Assembly: GCF_019112545.1 (NCBI RefSeq)
Contig: NW_025064880.1
Coordinates: 559,337 to 623,336, forward strand
From: Guyanagaster necrorhizus
Taxonomy: Eukaryota; Basidiomycota; Agaricomycetes; Agaricales; Physalacriaceae
Direction of reading: 5' to 3'
DNA length: 64,000 nucleotides
The first letter of the stretch is position 1; every line of letters begins with the position of its first letter. Shown piece by piece: positions 1 to 15,566 of the stretch. The position numbers were made by a program, and so were the translations under genes. The notes below the pieces were generated by a model. The model saw only the letters and a list, made by a program, of their open reading frames with translations. It was not told the DNA's origin and made no database searches.

Positions 1-675
1 AGGATGTGACACTGTTTTGCTTCCGCTGGGGTTGAGGGACTGGTACGGCGAAAGAACGTGATTCATCGTCATGAAAGTACAAGGTAGGAAGTGTGTCACC
101 GTTGATGAGGTTGATTCCAACGGAGCCATCTAAACGAATTCAGGTGAGCATTGAAGAAGAGGATTGGACCGACGACGCACGCCATGACGAGAAGGATGGT
201 GGGTAGAGTACCAAGGAATATATTGACGTCAAGGGAACGGAGAATGCATAGGACTCGGGTCGCTGTGTTGGGAGGTCGATGAGGACGACATCTGCAGCGC
301 ATCAAGTCAGACCGGAACCCATGCATAACAGCAGAACTCACCGTCATCTTCGTCGTCAATTGGGGCCTTTTCCTCAATCTTGACGAACTTATCCCATTCT
401 TCGGTCCCCTTTTCATTCAACAGTGTCTCCGGAATCCAGGCGAGAAGATATGTCGGGTTGAAGGCCTCCTGCAGCCATTGAGCGTTAGCCAAACATGATT
501 CAGTTGGACGTACTCGTTTCACAAGGGCCACAAAGCCGGGAATGTTATCCCTCGCATACGCCGTCGGATTAACATACACCTTACTCTTTGAATATACCAA
601 GCGGTACCTATCCTCCAAGGGCTGGGCTCTGGCAGAAGATCCGAGAACAGAATCAGTGTGTTTGATCTCCACCAT
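1..675 (-). CDS. GYP7: Gyp7-type Rab GTPase-activating protein, N-terminal part (cut by window edge)
   Basis: Only the first exons lie in the window; the catalytic TBC domain would be beyond the left edge. The visible protein starts MVEIKHTDSV and carries the segments RLVYSKSKVYVNPTAY, IPGFVALVKR, LLAWIPETLL and EEWDKFVKIE, typical of the N-terminal Rab-binding region of Gyp7/TBC1D15 proteins. These proteins stimulate GTP hydrolysis on vacuolar/late-endosomal Rab7 (Ypt7). The ATG at 673-675 is chosen because no ATG occurs upstream in frame before a stop. Two introns are visible: one begins GTGAGT after the acidic PIDDEDD stretch and ends at ctgcag near 292; a second, GTGCGT to TTTAG, lies near 130-170. 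After it the frame reads GSVGINLINGDTLPTLYF. Family assignment is good; the rest of the gene is unseen. Confidence 0.82.
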
Positions 676-957
676 AGAGTCCAACTGGAGCAAGATAGGG
701 TTCAGATGCGCAAAAGGCGCCAAAGAAAACGGATACGACGCACTGAGCTAGTAGAAAATGCAGAAAGAGAACTCTCAAAAGAGGAGGAAATGTCTTCGCT
801 CATTGAGGGACGGATAATATATATAATATATACATCAATCGACTGCACAGCAGCGCAGTGACCAAAATAGGGTACGTCATCTCCACGTGTTCGCAAAACA
901 GAAAATGATTATGTAATTCGATTTTGGTAACAAAAAGTATAACAAAACAATGACGAA

Positions 958-1379
958 TCACTTCTGGTATGACCAGACGTTTTTAAGCACTAAGAACAGA
1001 CTATGAGAGCAAGAGATATACAACGAAGAACCACGACTTACGGCCTGCCTGGGTTGCCAACCTGTTCAAGGAGTCATCGCTCTCTCCCTGCGACCGCACC
1101 TGTCCGCACAGGGCAAACGTCGTAGACGTAGTCAAAGCACGGCCATTCGCATCTACGTCAGCAATGTTAATTTGAACGGATGCATGATCCTTGGAGGTAA
1201 TGAGACGGTCTACGGATACATAAGTCCACAGTGGAAGCCAAGACAAAAAAAAAAAGCGCACTTGTGGCCGCGCATTTGCGAGGGACGTAGAGATCAACGA
1301 GAGCACCCTTTTCATAGAGATTCAGTACTAGAACACAACGTGCGAGAATTGCTAGAAACCCTACCTGGTCGTTTTCCAT
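958..1379 (-). CDS. RPS21: 40S ribosomal protein S21 (eS21)
   Basis: Small-subunit ribosomal protein needed for 3' end maturation of 18S rRNA. Four exons splice to about 86 residues, the family's normal length. The first exon encodes only MENDQ and stops at a GTAGGG donor. The second gives [15 protein letters not shown]. The third runs from [15 protein letters not shown] to [14 protein letters not shown]. The last gives [10 protein letters not shown] and a TGA at 958-960. All landmarks of eS21 are present (MENDQ start, [32 protein letters not shown] end). The second intron contains a run of T near 1245. The gene is divergent from the AlkB-like gene, whose ATG is 117 bp away. I am sure of the identity. 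Confidence 0.96.
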
Positions 1380-1496
1380 TTCGACTATGAAAGATAATAC
1401 CAAGAGCCAAACGATACTGGCGGAGGAGAGTGCGTGGGAAAAGAGCAGAACTGTACAGTTTAAGGTTCAGGTTCGGCCGGGAGATGCCGACCACCC
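1380..1496. promoter_or_regulatory. Short divergent promoter between RPS21 and AlkB-like gene
   Basis: The start codons of two divergent genes are separated by 117 bp, so both promoters and both 5' leaders must fit here. No TATA box is evident. Confidence 0.5.
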
Positions 1497-2989
1497 ATGC
1501 CTTCCTTCCAAGATACGTCTAGCGCAGCGTACAAGAAGGCGCAACGGCAACACCAAAAGACAACGAAGAATAGAAACAATGCAGTTGATGTGGACTGGAC
1601 ACCGTTTAGGGCAGCTGAGAAGATGTACAAGGCGCGGTTTCCCCCTCCGAGCCTCGCCAATGTCTTGGACCTTGCTACTCTAGACAACACAAGATCAGAG
1701 GAACTCGAAGCCGGATTCTGGGTCGGACGCTCGGAAGCTGTTGAATTCAGAGAAATCAAGCTGAAGGACGCGAGGGTAGCGTATGCGATACCATCGATAC
1801 CTGGTCTGTGTATGTGTGAAGCCTTGTTGAGTGCTAATGCTCCTACAGGTCTTGTTATTCTTCCTTCTTTTCTGTCTCACAAGAGGCAGAAAGATCTCAT
1901 TCGTTGGTCACTATCCAGTCAGGCGCGACATCCCAATCCAACGAACCTGGACACCCACTATTTTATTCCGGAAGAGGGTCTTTGGAACGTAAGTGCCCAC
2001 GAAGATGTGATAGTGCAACCACGGAACCCAGACCCTTCATCTATGCCTCACGAGACCTGCACTGGGCCCCGACAGCTGATAAACAACGCCCCAGCCAGCA
2101 CCGACAACTTCCAGACCATGGTGGAAATGCCTAAACCGCCTCCGACTCCATCAGCAACTGCTCAGCCGCTGCCATGCTCCCATCTTCTGCGTAAAATGCG
2201 GTGGGCCAATATTGGATGGTACTACCACTGGGGAACCAAACAGTATGATTTTGCAAAGGGTAAGGCTCGGGTCGACGATGTTTTGAGCGACGTTTGTAAA
2301 GAGGCTGTACGAATAATTGACTGGGATAAAATATATAATACTTGGGATGGTCTGGACTGGGGTGATGAACAGCTTTCTTGGAAGTCGTGGAACGAGAATT
2401 ATGGTGTGTGACTGAATTGTGATCTTGCTCAATGATACTTATGTCCACCAGAGCCAGACGCTGGTATCGTGAATTTCTACCAGACCAAAGTCGGTATATG
2501 TATCTATTTTTCAATAAAGTGATTGGCCGACTCTCTTTCAGGATACCTTGATGGCCCACGTCGATCGCTCTGAAGTGTGTGCTACTGCCCCGCTAGTGTC
2601 CATATCGTACGTCCTGAATTCGTCTTTTCGCGGCACAGTCTAAGTTGCCTTTCCCTAGTCTTGGTAACGCGGCTGTATTTCTGATTGGAGGACCGACACG
2701 GGACACCGAACCTGTCCCGATTCTTCTTCGGTCTGGAGATGTTGTTATCATGTCTGGTCCTGCCTGTCGAAGGGCATACCACGGTAAACCTGGACCTGTC
2801 CCGCCCGAACAAGGATACTGACTACCGACAGGTGTCCCACGTATACTAGATGATACACTTCCGCCGCATCTCGCTGATTGTGGAGATGAGGACTGGGCAC
2901 GGTATGCGAGCTACATGAGTAAGACGAGGATCAACATAAATGTACGACAGGTGTTTCCTCGAGATTTTGTTCCCGCGATATTACTGTAA
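1497..2989 (+). CDS. AlkB-like Fe(II)/2-oxoglutarate dioxygenase
   Basis: Member of the AlkB demethylase superfamily, closest in layout to eukaryotic ALKBH1/fission yeast Abh1 proteins, which oxidatively remove alkyl groups from nucleic acids. The lid segment MRWANIGWYYHWGTKQYDF is followed, after splicing, by HVDRSE (the HxD iron ligands), CRRAYHG (second iron His) and RININVR (2-oxoglutarate-binding Arg motif). About six or seven exons. One 51-nt intron near 1802-1852 keeps the frame open and would be mistaken for coding. The donor after FYQTK appears to be a weak GTCGGT, because only it keeps the frame into DTLMAHVDRSE. An intron may also start at GTAAGT near 1990. Start ATG 1497, stop TAA 2987-2989. 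Substrate (DNA, tRNA or mRNA) cannot be told from sequence. Confidence 0.88.
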
Positions 2990-3052
2990 TTAGTAATAAA
3001 TAAAAATAGTAATGGAAATCACATGGCAAATTGTGGGTCTGTTGAAGCAGCG

Positions 3053-3781
3053 ATGGGGTTACGGGCGAGCATCGTTGTCTGTGTGACCAGTTTTCTTCTC
3101 GGTGAGCCAGCAAATGTCTTTGTCCGCCAGCTGCCTCACCTCCTACCTTCCAGGCCAGCTCTTCACCCACTGGATCGCCGACGCCCTCACCCTCTGGAAA
3201 TCCCCAGTCACTGACAAAAATCTATGGATCGCTGCATCCTACTACTCTATTCTCACAAAGGCGCCAGCTGAGATGTACTACGCCATGGCTCTTACAGTTC
3301 TCGCTGGCGCCGTCACCATCCTACTCAGCCTCAGAGACGGCGAGGCCGGAAATCTTATGTTCGACGGCGGGAGCATATGTGAGCACCATTGCCTTAGCTC
3401 GTGTTGGATTCTAACAGTAGTGCTTGTAGTTTTGTTTGGCACTACAGTGGCCATGTACTTGTACTCTGTAATACCAGGTTGGAGCGTTCACTACTTTTAC
3501 AAATGTACCGTGACATATCCCTCTCTCTAGTCGTATATTCCAGCTTCACCTCCCTACCTCCCCATGAACTCACAGATGCCTTCCCTGCCTTCCTTCGCAG
3601 CGCCACCCTCGACCTGGCGTCAAGCAACCTCATCTGCAGTGTCGCCCTCACCGGCGTCCTTGCCCTCCAAGCAGGCAGGTTCTGGGCAGAAACATACGAT
3701 GTCGATACAGAGGTTGCCGCAGAAAGCGACACCGAAGGCACCCGCTCGCGCGCCAAAACCCCCGTTCCACTTCCTAACTAA
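3053..3781 (+). CDS. SHR3: Shr3-type ER chaperone for amino-acid permeases
   Basis: Predicted polytopic ER membrane protein of the Shr3/Psh3 family, which keeps amino-acid permeases from aggregating and helps load them into COPII vesicles. Four exons. The first encodes MGLRASIVVCVTSFLLG. Then QLFTHWIADALTLW, YYSILTKAPAEMYYAMALTV, LFGTTVAMYLYSVIP and a last hydrophobic segment (LICSVALTGVLALQAGRFW) suggest four membrane segments. The C-terminal tail is acidic and hydrophilic (DTEVAAESDTEG), as expected for the cytosolic tail. Introns start GTGAGC, GTGAGC and GTTGGA. The ATG lies only 63 bp after the stop codon of the upstream gene on the same strand. Confidence 0.8.
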
Positions 3782-4067
3782 CGAACCATCATCTCTTTAA
3801 AAAATTTTATGGCATGACTTTGGATGTATTGTTGGAGTGCTCTTATCACTATAATAAAGGGTGGATATCTGCTGTAGTTTGTTGCTCCCACTAGTAGTAG
3901 AGCTATCAACCAACGTCCAAATCACGAGAGTTTGGGCTTCAGGGTCGAACATCTGGTCGTCCTTTATCTTCTATTCTTCCCTCTGCTCACATCCAGGCTT
4001 AAGCATTATACGTTACTACGGCAGTATTACTTGAATACATAAGTATAACCTGTCTAAATTCCAACAT

Positions 4068-6190
<2,123 letters not shown>

Positions 6191-6301
6191 ATGGTAGAAC
6201 CAACGACGAACCAATGAACGGTTGGTCAGGATATAGATAATAACATAGCAGATGTCGTTATCAAAAAATAAATAATCAATAAATAACTCTTCTTTCCTAC
6301 T
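6191..6301. promoter_or_regulatory. 111-bp divergent promoter of two mitochondrial-protein genes
   Basis: The start codons of the LETM1-like and RsfS/Atp25-like genes face away from each other across 111 bp that is AT-rich on the right side (repeated aataaat around 6262-6285). Both transcripts must start here, which suggests shared control. Confidence 0.5.
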
Positions 6302-7005
6302 ATGCAAACCCTTCGTCGTCTCGCACATTGTACACCGCGTCGTTCGCCTCAATTTCGATATTTCACCAACGGCCCATCATCGTCAAACATTCCATGGTTC
6401 ATCAACCAAGAGACCCCCATCCCGAAGCCACAGGTGTCCGGTTCTGCTCCCCCAATCCCATCCGATGTTCCAGAGCCTGTGAGAGAGCTCTATTCAAAGC
6501 TTGCGCCTCTGCCCCATCTCGATTCATCCTTTTTGACCGTCGAGAGACCTACATTACCCAGCCCCGGGCCGCCTCTTCCTCACCGGTTACCCCAAGGACG
6601 GAGGAGACGCGGAGGAACACATGCTGGCGAGTCTATGTATGATATGCCTTATGGCCTATGGAGTTGGGTCGTCATTGCTCAGGTAAGTGGTGGTGAGGTC
6701 AAAACTCGACCGTGCTTTGACCAGAGGACCAGGTGAAAGAAGGGACAGAGAACAGAGGTGCAATCGAATCGGTGGTTCGTGTCGTAAGAAAGACGGTGAG
6801 TGCCTGTACTGCTTGGCTTCTCCTGCAAATCAAATATTCGCAGTTGCTTGAAGTGAAACCTCCCCTGCCCATACCACCAAATCTCAAGGGAAGAATGCTG
6901 AACGAATGGGCCATGATTGATGCTGGCGATTTCGCTGTTCATGTACTCAGCCGGACCGTTCGAGAAAGATACTTTTCGAGCATGGATAAACCATATTACC
7001 ACTAA
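6302..7005 (+). CDS. Mitochondrial RsfS/Iojap-domain protein, Atp25-like
   Basis: Protein of about 190 residues with a basic, Ser-rich N-terminus (MQTLRRLAHCTPRRSPQFR) that looks like a mitochondrial import sequence, followed by a domain like the N-terminal half of fungal Atp25 and bacterial RsfS (ribosomal silencing factor). The diagnostic part reads GLWSWVVIAQVKEGTENRG, then a linker, then WAMIDAGDFAVHVLSRTVRE, matching the W-x4-D-x-GD-x3-H core of the family. Three exons: donors GTAAGT near 6683 and GTGAGT near 6796. In yeast Atp25 the RsfS-like half is cut from a C-terminal half that stabilises ATP9 mRNA. No such second half is present here, so the protein may act only on the mitochondrial ribosome large subunit. 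Confidence 0.75.
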
Positions 7006-7145
7006 TTCATTTCATTTCACCGTATGGTCGTCTGACTGTCGGTGGAGTTAGAGGCGTCATACTTGCGTCAACGTATGCGTCATGTTTCACTGGCGTCCTA
7101 TATAGATGTGTCCGCAAGACATTGACATCCAGCTGAACTTTCATA

Positions 7146-7483
7146 ATGTCTTTGAACGATGCTTCTATGGGCGCGATGGGCGCCGATATCCATCCTGGGG
7201 TTGCAAACCCGACTGCTTCATCGAACAATCCTAATCCAATGGACACCAATTTTGTACAGTTTTCTCCTCTGTTTACTGGCGGACAGTGGCTCATGGTGGG
7301 TAGGCCTCTAATCATACGAGGAAGGCGCGCCACTCTGGTGCTGGTGCTCACTACAAGGGCGACCGACAAGCAGCCCGTGCCATGAGACAGGCAGCCGGTG
7401 TCATTGAAGGCCGCCCAGGGATCATAGAGTCAACACATATTGATCCTTTGAACGACGATCCCAACAGGAATGGTGCATTTTGA
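7146..7483 (+). CDS. Small conserved-looking protein of unknown function
   Basis: I do not recognise this family. The first exon starts MSLNDASMGAMGADIHPG and runs through a Pro/Asn-rich stretch to MDTNF. A second exon gives ARHSGAGAHYKGDRQAA, then RAMRQAAGVIEGRPGIIEST and ends DPLNDDPNRNGAF with TGA at 7481-7483. The frames join if the segment from GTACAG (about 7255) to CGAGGAAG (about 7325) is removed; it contains a good branch site (CTAAT) 12-15 nt before its AG. The unspliced frame would end at 7385. The predicted protein is under 90 residues, hydrophilic, without a membrane segment or signal peptide. The compact, charged second exon looks like real coding sequence. Confidence 0.5.
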
Positions 7484-7676
7484 ACTGATTTTGCAAACAG
7501 TCTGTAGACTCACAAGGTGCGTTAGATGACGCTTGGAAAAGCGCCAGTCGCACGACGGAGGCGGCGTAAATGTACGTTACATGCTCCTGAGAGAATAAAC
7601 ATTTAAATTCGGTAGTATTTATTAAATAAATCAAAAACCATGTTGTAAACAAAAATATTACTTTCTGTTTTCCACC

Positions 7677-9739
7677 ATGTCGAGCAGAGCAGGCGGTCTG
7701 TACGGCGGTATCCAGTTTTCGTCTGGTGCTGCTGTGCCAGCTTCTGCCTCTCAGCCAGCTTTTACCTTCTCTACTACCGAGTCTAGGCCATCGCCAGATA
7801 ACGAACCAACACCTCAGTCGGTAACGGTACCGACACCACAAGAAACGCCTGTAGCTGCGCCCGAAGGCGCAAAATCCACAGCCGGTACTACTCATCTACT
7901 ACGCCCTTGAGTGTTTAGAGCTTCTCATTGAAATGCTCCCCTTGTTCTTATGATAAAGGGTGGTCTGCTGCCCTTGCCTTCGCGCCCGTACGACGAAATC
8001 AGCAAAAATCGAAACCTGCAGTGCCCAGGCTCCCAGTTGGTGCGGCATTCGCAACAGCCAGTTCTGCAACAGTTTCATCTGCGGCAGTTATATTTGCGCC
8101 ACCCATTTTGGTTGAACCGCCGAAGCCGTTGGAGCCCGTACAAGAAGCCGTCCCGACCCAGGGAGGATGGGGTAAAAAAGTCAAGCCCCCGTCGATGGTG
8201 CTGGAAGAGGATGTCAACGGCTTCAGGGCTGCTGGACAGAAGAGGAAGGGTGGTAAGGGGAAAGGCAGAAAGGTGCATGGTTCGAGACACGTCTCTTTTC
8301 AATCCTCACATTCCCTCAGAATAAAAATCAGCTAGTTGTAGCTGTCTGGGATCCAATGGAGCCGTATGATCTCCTGAAGCCAAACGACTACAACGAGTAC
8401 AAAGTCTGGAGGCAGAAGGAAAAGATTGAGAGACGGGTACGTTTAGCTGAACAGCATCGGAAGCGGGGACGAAGCAGCGATTACACGGACAGTGATGGCG
8501 GATCGTCTTCAGACGAACGACCACACAAAACTGGTACGTTCGCTTATGGAGCAATCACACTTGGTCCAATTGTTCAACAGGTCGATATGATGAGTATTAC
8601 GGCCACTGGTCCAGAGGCGATGATGAGAAACATGGCATCGGTCGTCCTGCTCATCCAGTGGTCCCCCTCGACAAGAACATGACAGGTGATGAAGCATACC
8701 AGCGCCGGCTCGCTCTGTCGAGGCTTCAGCCTCCTCGAGCACCTTCACCACCTCAAGAAGACGACATTACGAGTCGCTCTGCCCTCGCTCCTCCTCCTGC
8801 GACTGAAACCGGTGAAGAGGCGTATCTTCGACGTCTGGTAATGAGCAGTCGCCCTCCGGTACCGGCACCAGCACCCCGTCCTCCTTCACCGCCTCAACTC
8901 GCTTACAATCCTTTCGCCCCGCCGTCTGTTCCACCCCCGCCTCCAGGGCCTCCGGCTGCAGTGCTTCAAGCTACGATAGACGAAAAAGTCAAAGCAGCAG
9001 CAGCAATTGCCGCACGCTTAGGTGCTTTGGCTAATACGGCACCAGCACTAACAACTGTGCCTTCGCCTCTTGAAGAGTCGGCAGGATCATCAAAGCGGCA
9101 AGCCGTGCCAATCGTTTCACAGGGTTACAGTTTTACTGAATGAATTGGACTTCTAGACCCGACCCGCATGGGTTCGCCGCGCGACTGATGGCAAAATGGG
9201 GTCACAAGGAGGGACAAGGTTTGGGTGCAGACGGCTCTGGAATTGTGAATGCATTGGCTGTGGAGCAAATGAAAAACAAAGGGTCGAAGGGCGTTGCCGC
9301 GGGGTCTAATCGGGGAAGAATTATCAACGACAATGAGGATGCCAAAACGAGAGATGATAGGGAACGGTTTGGATTACCGAGCAGGGTGATGGTGCTCACG
9401 AATATGGTTGGTCCTGAAGATGTCGATGATGGTGATCTAAGAGAAGAGATTGGTGAGTCTGTCTGTAACACCGAGCCTGGTCATTGTTAATATATAAGTG
9501 CAGGCGACGAATGTTCCAAGAACGGAACAGTAGAACGGGTGGTGGTCCATCTCGTGAACCCCTCCCCTCCTAATCCGGCAGATGCCGTACGCATTTTTGT
9601 CTTATTTGCTGGTCCTGCAGGAGCGTGGAAGACCGTGCGGGAAATGGACGGTCGGTATTTTGGTGGCCGATCCGTCCGTGCTCAATACTTCCCTGAGGGA
9701 CTGTTCAACCAACTCAATCTTGATGGACCTTTAATTTAG
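7677..9739 (+). CDS. SPF45-like splicing factor (G-patch and UHM-type RRM)
   Basis: Nuclear splicing factor similar to SPF45/RBM17, which selects 3' splice sites. Order of parts: a Ser/Thr/Pro-rich N-terminus; a central region with [13 protein letters not shown] and [17 protein letters not shown]; an Arg/Ser-rich stretch; two short repeats around [12 protein letters not shown] and [12 protein letters not shown]; a Pro-rich segment; a G-patch ([18 protein letters not shown]); and a C-terminal RNA-recognition-like domain ending [17 protein letters not shown]. The Arg-Tyr-Phe triplet there is the R-x-F signature of UHM domains, which bind ULM peptides in SF1, U2AF and SF3B1 instead of RNA. At least five introns (for example GTACTACTC near 7885). 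The junction just before the G-patch, near 9100-9160, is not resolved. Start ATG 7677, stop TAG 9737-9739. Confidence 0.85.
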
Positions 9740-9847
9740 TGTTTTTTTTTCTTTGGTTTTACGACTGTATTGCTTCAGTGTCAATAAAATATATCCGAAA
9801 GGCAATCATGCAGAGTAAACTTGTCATAGCAAAAGTTTTAAAAAATC

Positions 9848-12383
<2,536 letters not shown>

Positions 12384-12629
12384 GGTGGGCGGTGAGGACG
12401 AGGGAGAGGGGCACGCCCAGACGAGATGGAAGTAGGTTGGAGAATGTCTGCTCCGATCGTGACGAGCTCTTCCGACCAGAATCTCAACCAATCATATCCC
12501 CGTGATTTCTTTCGGCTTTCGGCTTTACCAACTTCCAAGCGAGCCACCAGCCCGCATAAGACAACATTATATGCTAACTCTACAAAGTATCCTACCGCTA
12601 AAGCTACCCTTTCCAGTATAAATCTTTCG

Positions 12630-15284
12630 TCAAGGCAGGGCCCCCAGTGGATCCTGAAGTACCTCGGACATCTTCTCTCGTCGGCCGTCAGGTGCAGACC
12701 TTGACGTTGTAGGCGGTGGAGGTCGAGGCAACGTCTCAGGTATAGAGGAAGTAGGAGACGAGAAGTTTGACCGGGTATAGTTCCAAGGTGCTAGCCGGGC
12801 AGGGCTGTTCTGGCTCAAAGATGACGACACACGTCCAGCTGGCGGCATACTGGCATCCAGCAAAGGCCGCAGCCCTTTACCTCTCACAGGGCTAGGTTTC
12901 ACTGGTGCAGGTATTTTTGGCTCAAAAACTTCAACCGCATCAGCTTGCTTTGTCTTTGCCCACTTCCGTTTTGCATTCTCCTCTTCGCTGTACAGCCTCT
13001 CCTCTTCAATGTCATCCGTCGATTGACTGATCAGGATGTCTCTCATATACGAAAGTGATTCGATGGCCTGCCGTCGCTGCTTCCGTAGGCGCTCTTCGTT
13101 CGTCTGATCTTCATCCTGAAGTAGAACATCGACAATCCACCCCAAAGAGTCACCGAGTCTTTTGTTCATGGCACGAAGGTCGGATAATTCCTTTTCCATC
13201 TCGAGCCGTGACCGAGGCTCCCAAGGTGGCCGTTCTCCTAAATTCTCATCAGTCATTTGGTACGCATTAGCCGGTGCGCGCATGAGTGATGATGCAAGTT
13301 CAGGAATGTTGCGCTTGTATAATAAATGGTCATCCAGAACAAACTTACAATAAATAAATATGCTTACCTTTAGTTCCGACACAGCACTCATGAAAGTCTT
13401 ATTGATACCCAAGCTTTCGCCTCTTTCTAAGATTCCACGTGCAAGCATCTCGGAAAACCCTAAACTTTGAGACGGTTGTTGTCGAGTGTGCCCTTGCGCG
13501 CTCCCAGAGGCCGGAGTCGAGAGCGGTCTATTTCGAGCAGGTGGTGCAGTCCGCCGGCGAGGAGCAGGTAGAGTTTCTGGTACATCCATCGTTATATTCA
13601 ATAGGTTGCGATTTTCAGAGACCAATAGAACCCCAGTAGAAGGCGTTGGAGACGTTTGTAAAGCCAGCGCTTGTCGCACTAGCAGGCTTGTTGGGTGCAC
13701 AGAAGTGCCATATTCGAATGAGCGTGGCACGGACGGGTAGCGCAATAGGACAGTGAGCTGGGTGGAATAATCGGATGGTAATACTATAAACCATCGTTAT
13801 CAGCAAGAAGATGCAAGGTGTAGAAAACTCACATTCGTTGCGGATACGTATCAGCATCGCAACGCAGATCCATGGAGCCAGATCAAAGGATGGATCACAT
13901 GCAAAAAGTGCATCCCATAATTTCATTGCATCCGAGAGAGCAAATTCCCGAGTAAACAAAAGTCTCAGCCACCGGCTGCCAGAAGACTGTGCTATGAATA
14001 TTGAAAGACTTGAGGATTATCAACCTGAGCTTACATTCCATATATTTGGGGTTCTATGCCGGTTGTTTGGAACCGCTGCCATAGCTGTGGATCTGTGGTC
14101 CGTAGAAGATTTGCCTGTATGTTGTTGCACGTCTGAACAATGGGTGGCACATAGGGTTTTAAATCGATGGGACCTGGAATGTGTAAATGAACATGAGAGG
14201 GTAGCGGAGATCGTCCTTTCGCGTCGACGGAGGGCTCTCTCCATTCGTACCATTGAGAGGCAGATTGCATAACTGCGCTAAAGAGACACCAAGCATCGGC
14301 TGCAGCCCAGGACTTAGAACATATTTCTTGTACTTTGAAGTCGTGAACGTATTCCTGATCGTCTTCGGATACCGAATCGTATTCGACAGCGTAATATAGC
14401 GGTGCCAGCAGCTCATGCATACCTCAAAACAATAGTCAGCCAGAACGGTGCGAGCATACAAGTTGAAAGTCACCTTGGCGATAGCCTATGTCGGGATGCA
14501 TGACTGAATAGATAAAGAGGATGTTGGTTAATTGGGCTTGCACATCTGGAAGTCGGAAGAAATCGATTTCGGGAAACCTAAGTACCCATCTCAGTCAAGC
14601 GGACACCAGGTATCAGTCACGACTTACGTTCGTTCAACGTCTTGTAAAATCGTTTTCCGCAGTTCGACGGAAGCAAACCATTCTGTCCAAGGATTCTATC
14701 ATGTCATTCTGAGAGGTTAGCAAAAAATCAGCCATGCATAACATACCTCCGTATGTAAACTTAGAGGGTTATTCCTGTCAAGGTTGACTTCCAGCCTAAA
14801 TTCATGCTTTGGCGATGGCAATGACCCTGGTAGGGCGAATCCGCCTTCATAGCTTCCGTCCGGTGCTCGCATCTTCTGCAGTAGCAATGCAGCATACTGA
14901 CTTCGTGTCTCTCGCAAAGAATCAATCAAAGGAGAAGAATCTGCTTCTACCAAAGCTTTGAGGGGTTCGCTGCGTACGAGGAAGAGCTATTATGCAGGTG
15001 AGGCATGTTGTTGATGGTGGTGGATATACGCACACCTTCCATGCAATGCTCCGCCCAGGAATCTCCAGAACATCGTCAGAGAAAGGAAACAGACGATCTG
15101 CTAAAGAGGCATCTTTAATCTTCGCAAGAGACGTGCCGGAGCTGAACAGACTGTGGAACGCCTTTCTGCAGTGCAGTGGTCACCACGAAGCCACTTTAAC
15201 AAGAGAAGAAAGATTTACGGACTCCACTGATTCGATTCTTGCTCTCGCCGTGGTCATACCTGCTTCCGCCGGCCTCGCAGACAT
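12630..15284 (-). CDS. TBC-domain Rab GAP, TBC1D5-like
   Basis: Rab GTPase-activating protein resembling TBC1D5, which acts on Rab7 in retromer and autophagy traffic. After splicing the protein starts MSARPAEAGMTTARARIES. The TBC domain shows the catalytic arginine motif ILQDVERT, the glutamine finger motif GYRQGMHELLAP, then YEWREP, GIEPQIYG and LWDALFACDP, ending near LAPWICVAMLIRIR. The C-terminal half has a coiled-coil segment (EMEKELSDLRAMNKRLGDSL) with LGWIVDVLL, followed by a Ser/Pro-rich tail. The segment around 13590 reads through an intron, so the internal ATG at 13586-13588 is not the start. Many short exons. Both catalytic fingers are present, so it should be active. Confidence 0.85.
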
Positions 15285-15566
15285 GGAAGCGCTAAAACCG
15301 AATGTAGTATTGACCGCTGTTGTCTGACGTAAGAAAAGTCCGACAAAAAGTGAAAATTCTTATGATTTGTATGACTACAACAGAGATTAAACAGATAACA
15401 ATAAAACAACTACATAGCAAAGAGATAGCATGATTTTAACCGATGTAATTAAATGTAGAGTAGTAGAGGGTGATCCATAGCAGACCTGGGACAGAAATAC
15501 AGTGAACACAAGCAACAGCAACAGAGAAAAATAAAAGTACCAGTGTAAATAATCGTATGAAACCAA

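Noticed and set aside
13586..13588. ATG giving MDVPETLPAPRRR as start of a separate protein
   Set aside because: The upstream exons encode the TBC catalytic domain and join in frame; this ATG is internal to the TBC1D5-like gene.
13055..13740. Plus-strand frames inside the TBC1D5-like gene
   Set aside because: The minus strand carries the TBC motifs and coiled coil in frame; the plus-strand frames have no recognisable features.
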